Shown here: positions 55,927 through 60,390 of the stretch, piece by piece
Numbering within the stretch: the stretch's first letter is position 1
Layout: every line of letters begins with the position of its first letter
Source of the DNA: Bacteroidota bacterium
Lineage (GTDB): Bacteria; Bacteroidota; Ignavibacteria; Tepidaquicellales; Tepidaquicellaceae
Direction: 5' to 3'
DNA: 60,390 bases
Assembly: GCA_018266895.1 (NCBI GenBank)
Contig: JAFDZQ010000092.1
Span: forward strand, 1 to 60,390
Program-made: the position numbers and the translations under genes
The notes under the pieces: generated by a model
Databases searched by the model: none
Told to the model about the DNA's origin: nothing
What the model saw: only the letters and a program-made list of their open reading frames with translations

Positions 55927-56802
55927 TCAAGCAACTGTATTATCCGGTACCGGATCAGTATATTTATAATTTATATAGTGAAGATCTATTCCAAGCTCAT
56001 GCTCGTTCATCCCGAGAGCAAGTCCGATGAGTTCCGTCAGATACAAAACAGGTAATTCCTCATGACCGGGATAAGTTCTTTTCATTGCTCTCTGTCTCAT
56101 GTCAAGATTCGTATGACACATCGGACAGGCAACGGCTATCACATTCGCTCCGTGAGATCTTGCATCTTCTAATATTTTCTTTGAAAGATCCACTACAATA
56201 TCTCTTCTAGCAATTGAATGCGCGGCTCCGCAGCATTCGACTTTGTAATTCCAGTCAACAGTCTTTGCACCGGTTGACTCGACAATTTTTTCCATTGAAA
56301 CCGGCTGTTCGGCATCATCGAATTTTGTTATGGCAGCAGGACGGACAAGCAGGCATCCGTAATAACAGGCGACCTTAAGTTCGCTTAATTCCCTCTTTCT
56401 GTTTTCAATGATCTTATTAATGCCGATTTTCAGAAAGAGCTCCAGTATATTGATCACATTTATTTCTTTCTGAAATTTTGCAGAAAGCAGCTCTTCCGTT
56501 TCCTCTCTCAGCTCAGGATGTTTCGAGATTTCATACTGGGAAGTAACAAGCCGGTTATAGCATGCGGCGCATGGAGCAACCATGTTTTCCAGTCCCTGCT
56601 GTCCTGCAAGCATAATGTTCCGCATTGCAAGAGCCGACGATAATTTGTGATTTGTCACGTGAGCGGATGTAGCGCCGCAGCAGGACCAGTCATTGATCTC
56701 ATCAAACGATGCACCGAGTTTTTCAATTACTTTCCTGAGAGAGATGTCATATTCTTTAGCTGAACCCGTTTGCGAACAACCAGGATAATATCCGTATTTC
56801 AT
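55927..56802 (-). CDS. hdrB: Heterodisulfide reductase subunit B
   Basis: 291 residues from the ATG at 56802 (MKYGYYPGCS). A start at 56826 would add eight residues, but GGAGG falls inside that stretch, right before 56802, and the family begins with MKYxYYPGC. Both CCG domains are complete: Cys9, Cys41-Cys42, Cys78 and Cys81 (CAAC) in the first; C...VECCGAAHSIARRD...VACPMCHTN in the second. In HdrB these bind the non-cubane 4Fe-4S clusters that reduce disulfides. The true substrate in bacteria is unknown; DsrC-like proteins are candidates. Confidence 0.92.
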   Translation of the reverse strand: MKYGYYPGCSQTGSAKEYDISLRKVIEKLGASFDEINDWSCCGATSAHVTNHKLSSALAMRNIMLAGQQGLENMVAPCAACYNRLVTSQYEISKHPELREETEELLSAKFQKEINVINILELFLKIGINKIIENRKRELSELKVACYYGCLLVRPAAITKFDDAEQPVSMEKIVESTGAKTVDWNYKVECCGAAHSIARRDIVVDLSKKILEDARSHGANVIAVACPMCHTNLDMRQRAMKRTYPGHEELPVLYLTELIGLALGMNEHELGIDLHYINYKYTDPVPDNTVA

Positions 56803-56808
56803 AATTAC

Positions 56809-56816
56809 CTCCTCCA
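56809..56816 (-). promoter_or_regulatory. Shine-Dalgarno site deciding the hdrB start
   Basis: GGAGGAGG on the minus strand, six to seven bases before the ATG at 56802. Confidence 0.75.
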
Positions 56817-56830
56817 TAGAGGTCATAAAA

Positions 56831-57466
56831 TCATTTACCGGACGTCTTCTTAAAAATACTTTTGACGCCCTTTCTGTCTTTAATATTATGCGGCAATAGT
56901 CCCAGCTTGCCTTTGAAGTACATGCCGGGAGCTGAATCTACATCCTGAAAAAGATCCATAGTTTTCATTTTATATTCCGCAACAAGTCCTACTTCATAAG
57001 CCCTGCCGTGACTCTTTATCTGATCAAGAAAAGCCTTGTGAAATTTAATTATATTTTTCTGTTTGATCTCAACTCCTTTTTCTATTGCAATTTCACGCAC
57101 TGCGTCCATGAACTTTGCAAGATCGAATTCTTTCGGACATCTAGTTGAACAGGTCAGACATCCGGCGCACAGCCACGGCGTATCGGATTTAAGCGCATCT
57201 TCATAAAATCCTAATTGTATCAGTCTAACGACTTTATTCGGAGCTATATCCATGTAATATCTTACGGGACATCCTGCTGAGCATTTTCCGCACTGGTAAC
57301 AGAGACTCACATCCTGAAAAGTTCTTTCAGAGATTTCATCAGCTATAGTGTGCTCTCTTATATGTTCTGTTGAGTTAATATGATCCTGATCAGGACCTGT
57401 CTGAGGAGTTGGAGATATAAAACTTGCCTGAAGTTTTTTTGTTGCTTTTAAATCATTTGCTGACAT
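56831..57466 (-). CDS. hdrC: Heterodisulfide reductase subunit C
   Basis: 211 residues. Two [4Fe-4S] motifs: CYQCGKCSAGCPVRY with Cys56, 59, 62 and 66, and CAGCLTCSTRCPKEF with Cys100, 103, 106 and 110. HdrC passes electrons from HdrA to HdrB. An N-terminal extension of about 40 polar residues and a basic C-terminal tail are longer than in many HdrC proteins. It is the first gene of the seven-gene operon; a palindrome lies about 75 bases before its start. Confidence 0.92.
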   Translation of the reverse strand: MSANDLKATKKLQASFISPTPQTGPDQDHINSTEHIREHTIADEISERTFQDVSLCYQCGKCSAGCPVRYYMDIAPNKVVRLIQLGFYEDALKSDTPWLCAGCLTCSTRCPKEFDLAKFMDAVREIAIEKGVEIKQKNIIKFHKAFLDQIKSHGRAYEVGLVAEYKMKTMDLFQDVDSAPGMYFKGKLGLLPHNIKDRKGVKSIFKKTSGK

Positions 57467-57797
57467 AATTTCATCCGCCTTTCGACTCTAAAAATTACCG
57501 CATATCATTCAATAGTTCAGGATGAATCTGCTTAAAACATCAGAAGTAATTCTTCTGTTTCATTGTATACAAAAATAAGAAAAACGGATGAATATTAAAA
57601 TGAAAATCTGAGTGCACAATGGATTTTTTATGATACCGGAAATCCGGCTTATCGGTTTTGCCAATCTGCTCTTTCATAAATGAGTCTCTCCAAAAATTGT
57701 TCATTCTCACAATTTCGGAATACACATTCGTATAATTAAAAATCTCCAAGCCTGAAGTCGAGACAAGCAGATTTGGAAACAAATCTCTTATAAACTT
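57467..57797. other. Upstream region of the hdr-flx operon
   Basis: 331 bases. It holds the palindrome CAGAAG-TAATT-CTTCTG at 57541-57557 next to a TATACAAT-like box at about 57564-57571 (minus strand). The rest shows nothing I can support, and a low-quality 80-codon frame here has no family features. Confidence 0.45.
57541..57557. promoter_or_regulatory. Possible operator of the hdr-flx operon
   Basis: A perfect inverted repeat CAGAAG/CTTCTG with a 5-base spacer. It is just downstream of a TATACAAT-like hexamer/octamer on the minus strand and about 75 bases before hdrC, a place where a repressor could act. The regulator is unknown. Confidence 0.4.
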
Positions 57798-58889
57798 TCA
57801 AAAAATCCAGTTGACTCTTATCGTATAAACATGAAAATTATTCCAGTCATCTTTATTCGTTATATGCGAAGGTTGCTTTAAGTTTATGTAGTCAAATTTC
57901 ACTTCCAATGGAATTTTAGAATCAGACAACTGACGAACAGGAACATTCACTCCGAATCCGTAAGTGAATTCGCTTAGTTTGTCTTTGCAGTTAATGCAAT
58001 TATCATCAATCTCACTTGTATAGTACCCTCCGCGTAACGAAAACATTTCAAGGAATGTAAATTCTAAACCCGAATGAAAGCCTCCGTAATATTTCGAATT
58101 TAACAGATCATCATATTCAGCGTTAACAAGAACGTTGTATGAATTCAGTTTCTTAATTATGCTCTTATCATTTACAGAAAGATCATAAGAAGCTCCTAAT
58201 CTTAATATCACCGGCAGTTTATCTCCCTGCGAAGCTTCATTACCATAACTGGCAGAATTCAGATTTATAAGACTCGTTCCGATATTAAATTTATGATTCA
58301 GTTTTCCGGACTGAATATTGAATGACTTTAAGACTCCGAGATCAATATAAAAAACATCACTGTTATTACTTCTTTCATTACCAACTGATACTTCACTGCC
58401 ATAACGTCCCTGAAGAAGATTCAGATTGACACCTATCAATAAATCCTTTATTACTTCAGATGATAATGTCAGCCGGTAATTTGTAACATGAGGTTCATAT
58501 TTACCGGTTATATTTCCGAACTCATCTGTAACAATGACATCATAGCCGTAAGTAAAATAATCCCTGCTGAATCCGACTGTTCCGTATTTTTTGATTTTAT
58601 AGGAAGCGGAAAAATAATTATACTTTGCCGTGTCAAGTAAATAATACGGACCCGCAAAACTACCGCTGATATTCAGTCCCTCTAGCGAAGCCAATCCGGC
58701 AGGATTGTAATAGTATGACAAAGCGTCATCTGGAACTGACGCAAAGCTTCTTCCCATTGCTTCAGCCCTCGCGCTTGGCTGCCATCCGAAAAACAGTTCC
58801 TGTAATGTACCGTTATAGTTTTGTGAAAATGAATCACAGAATATGCCTGTGAATAATAATACTGCGAATATTTTGATTATCTTTTTCAT
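57798..58889 (-). CDS. PorV/PorQ-family outer-membrane protein
   Basis: 363 residues. The signal peptide ends near CDSFSQ. The N-terminal motif GWQPSARAEAMGRSFASVPDD followed by YYYNPAGLASLEG is the hallmark of the PorV/PorQ group, FadL-like barrels that shuttle or retain type IX secretion substrates. About 14 amphipathic strands follow, ending in the aromatic C-terminal VYTIRVNWIF as in outer-membrane barrels. The sorting-domain proteins in this window could be its clients. Whether it is PorV itself or another paralog cannot be decided here. Confidence 0.85.
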   Translation of the reverse strand: MKKIIKIFAVLLFTGIFCDSFSQNYNGTLQELFFGWQPSARAEAMGRSFASVPDDALSYYYNPAGLASLEGLNISGSFAGPYYLLDTAKYNYFSASYKIKKYGTVGFSRDYFTYGYDVIVTDEFGNITGKYEPHVTNYRLTLSSEVIKDLLIGVNLNLLQGRYGSEVSVGNERSNNSDVFYIDLGVLKSFNIQSGKLNHKFNIGTSLINLNSASYGNEASQGDKLPVILRLGASYDLSVNDKSIIKKLNSYNVLVNAEYDDLLNSKYYGGFHSGLEFTFLEMFSLRGGYYTSEIDDNCINCKDKLSEFTYGFGVNVPVRQLSDSKIPLEVKFDYINLKQPSHITNKDDWNNFHVYTIRVNWIF

Positions 58890-59180
58890 AATATTTTATT
58901 TTTTGTTATAACATTATCAAATTAACAATTAACAATCTGGTTTTTCTTAAAATAAATACTTTATTGCTGAAATCAAACAGACTCCGAAAATTCCGGAATG
59001 AACACTTTGCATTTTTTTTCTGATTTGTCCGATGCATCCGAGTAACGGCTTTCAGACCGATTAAGAAATTAATTACCTGATGACGGATATAGGATTTTAA
59101 AATACCACGGATGAATTACTTCCGCTAAATTTGCGCACATAAGTTTCTAAACTATATATCTTCAGTGAGAAAACATTCCA

Positions 59181-59651
59181 TTAAAACTGTTGTCTAAATG
59201 AAAACAAACATATGATTACACCCACAAGTAAAATACCGCCTGCAATTGCCACAGTTGACATTCCGTCATCTTCTTTTGTCAATTCAACAAGTATAGTTTT
59301 TATAACCTTTTCCGGAATCCGGATATCATTGGGATTAATCACATTCCGGCCGGCGGAGTCCTGAGATTTAATGTTTAAGACGGAAGTTATTACAAAAACA
59401 ACAGTTGAATCTGATTCTCTTTCGATCTTAATCATTTTTCCGGTGCAGTTTATCACGGTTCCGTTTTTTAATTCTATCTTTTTTATTTCTGAAGTAGATC
59501 CGGTTTCAAGATCACCGGGTGAAACATTATATAAACCTGTCGTTTCGCAGCCGATCATACTATTCAGATAAACTAAAATCAGGAAACAATTTAGTATCAC
59601 TATGAAAATCCGTGTTTTAGTATTGTTGATATTATTGTAAAACATAATCAC
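59181..59651 (-). CDS. Small lipoprotein with C-terminal membrane helix
   Basis: 156 residues. The leader FIVILNCFLILVYLNSMIGC carries a lipobox-like MIGC. A beta-rich middle follows (GTVINCTGKMIKIERESDSTVVFV, resembling small SH3-like or carboxypeptidase-regulatory strands), and then a C-terminal hydrophobic helix (STVAIAGGILLVGVIICLFSF). A lipid anchor plus a terminal helix is unusual. No family is recognised. Confidence 0.65.
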   Translation of the reverse strand: MIMFYNNINNTKTRIFIVILNCFLILVYLNSMIGCETTGLYNVSPGDLETGSTSEIKKIELKNGTVINCTGKMIKIERESDSTVVFVITSVLNIKSQDSAGRNVINPNDIRIPEKVIKTILVELTKEDDGMSTVAIAGGILLVGVIICLFSFRQQF

Positions 59652-60114
59652 TCCTTTTCTTTATCTTTGATCAAAAATATTTAGTTCAGAATTTTCAATT
59701 GTCATGGAATTGTCAAAAATTTAAAAAATTTTTTAAAATTTCAAATTTGTTTTACTTAACATAGAATACATTAAGTGCTGAAGTCTTTATGTTGGCCGGT
59801 TATTGAAGTAAAATACAGATAAGCAGGTTGCTTAGTGTGAATAGTTGTAAACCAATAATACAGGCATTGCAGTATGTTTATATATAATATTGAAACCTGA
59901 GCTGAAGTCAGACAGGATAAATCTAATTGTGAAAGAGATGAATATGTATCTTAAGAAAACGAATTGCATTATATGTAAAAGAATTAAAAATTTGGAAATA
60001 TGGCTGCCCAGTCTTAACTAATCGGTTGTTCAAATTCAAATTAACGATATTTCATCTGCCGGTTTACAGAATTGAACTGAAAAAATATTTTTCATCACAA
60101 TGAAGTATTAAAAT
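59652..60114. other. Intergenic region with no recognised feature
   Basis: 463 AT-rich bases between the transhydrogenase-like gene and the small lipoprotein gene. I see no gene, no clear hairpin with a T run and no convincing promoter box. Confidence 0.5.
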
Positions 60115-60390
60115 TCAGTTTTTCAACTTCACCGGATTCTTAATATTCTTGCCGCTTATGTTACCTAATCCGTCATAAGCCGCATATTTGTACAGATCAT
60201 GAAACGTAGGATAATTAAAAACAGTCTCTATCACCTGATCAAGTGTTTTATTATCCTGAACAAGCGTCATACCGTAATGAATGAGTTCGGTAGCGATCCT
60301 TCCTATTATGTGGACACCAAGTATAGTTTTCGTTTCATTTTCAAAAACTAATTTGAGAAATCCGTCGTCAGGCGAGCCCTGTATCATTCC
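60115..60390 (-). CDS. Soluble pyridine nucleotide transhydrogenase-like flavoprotein, C-terminal end
   Basis: The last 91 codons of a gene that starts outside the window. The sequence is the dimerisation domain of the pyridine nucleotide-disulfide oxidoreductase family: DGFLKLVFENETKTILGVHI, ATELIHYGMTLVQ, and TVFNYPTFHDLYKYAAYDGL. The TVFNYPT motif in place of the HAHPT motif of lipoamide dehydrogenase is typical of soluble transhydrogenase SthA, which balances NADH and NADPH. The active-site Cys region is not in the window, so mercuric-reductase-like relatives cannot be ruled out. Confidence 0.8.
   Translation of the reverse strand, partial: GMIQGSPDDGFLKLVFENETKTILGVHIIGRIATELIHYGMTLVQDNKTLDQVIETVFNYPTFHDLYKYAAYDGLGNISGKNIKNPVKLKN

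Noticed and set aside
57540-57782. 80-codon frame upstream of hdrC on the minus strand
   Set aside because: It has no family features and an unusual aromatic-rich composition, and its 3' end contains the palindrome proposed as an operator; most likely noncoding.
59941-60021. 27-codon frame starting at ATG near 59940
   Set aside because: Too short, with no ribosome binding site or recognisable motif.

Overview
The window is AT-rich bacterial chromosome, best explained as an anaerobic or facultative member of the Ignavibacteria/Chlorobi side of the Bacteroidota (FCB) group. This rests on the secreted proteins that end in the FELSQNYPNPFNPSTKISF-type type IX secretion sorting domain, on a PorV/PorQ-family outer-membrane protein, on weak or absent Shine-Dalgarno sites at most genes, and on frequent TTG/GTG starts. 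The placement is inferred from family content; there is no rRNA gene here.

Layout. (1) 1-10.1 kb, minus strand: three genes or remnants for secreted proteins with type IX sorting domains. One is cut by the window edge, one is a 1868-residue beta-helix protein, and one is a broken remnant with a 23-bp triplication. They share almost identical 3' cassettes and reuse the same terminator hairpin. (2) 10.2-28.2 kb: housekeeping block with a GNAT acetyltransferase, acs, fabD, a DUF3109 protein, fabG, a methylmalonyl-CoA mutase large subunit, an SDR, secD, secF, a STAS protein, purA, an ASCH-domain gene without a credible start, DoxX, YbaN/DUF454, a membrane phosphoesterase, tRNA-Cys, tRNA-Gly and gapA. 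(3) 28.8-47.7 kb: accessory region. It holds a multi-pass membrane protein and five ORFs that carry the same C-terminal module, an EGF[YF]NP...HRNSIETWS domain followed by a dockerin-like double Ca-binding repeat ending in IRP. Two paralogous helical cytoplasmic proteins are each divergent from one such gene and convergent with another. A lipoprotein with a caspase/gingipain-like His/Cys pair and a PliI-like lysozyme inhibitor lipoprotein lie between them. (4) 47.7-49.9 kb: a two-gene nucleotidyltransferase module and a YCF48-like secreted protein whose signal peptide lies upstream of any normal start codon. (5) 50.0-57.5 kb: a seven-gene hdrCBA-flxDCBA operon encoding a flavin-based electron-bifurcating heterodisulfide reductase/NADH oxidoreductase complex, with REP-like palindromes in its gaps. 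(6) 57.8-60.4 kb: a PorV/PorQ-family protein, a small lipoprotein, and the 3' end of a soluble transhydrogenase-like flavoprotein.

How the genes may fit together. acs, the acyl-CoA mutase, gapA, the Flx-Hdr complex and the transhydrogenase suggest acetate/propionate and NAD(P)H redox metabolism. SecDF and the PorV-like protein fit export of the many secreted proteins.

The most unusual cross-cutting signal is in the noncoding DNA. Many genes end in short tandem arrays with a 7- or 8-bp period. Several arrays begin in the stop codon itself, so they repeat TAA/TGA in all three frames just before a terminator hairpin. The unit sequence differs from gene to gene while the period is kept.
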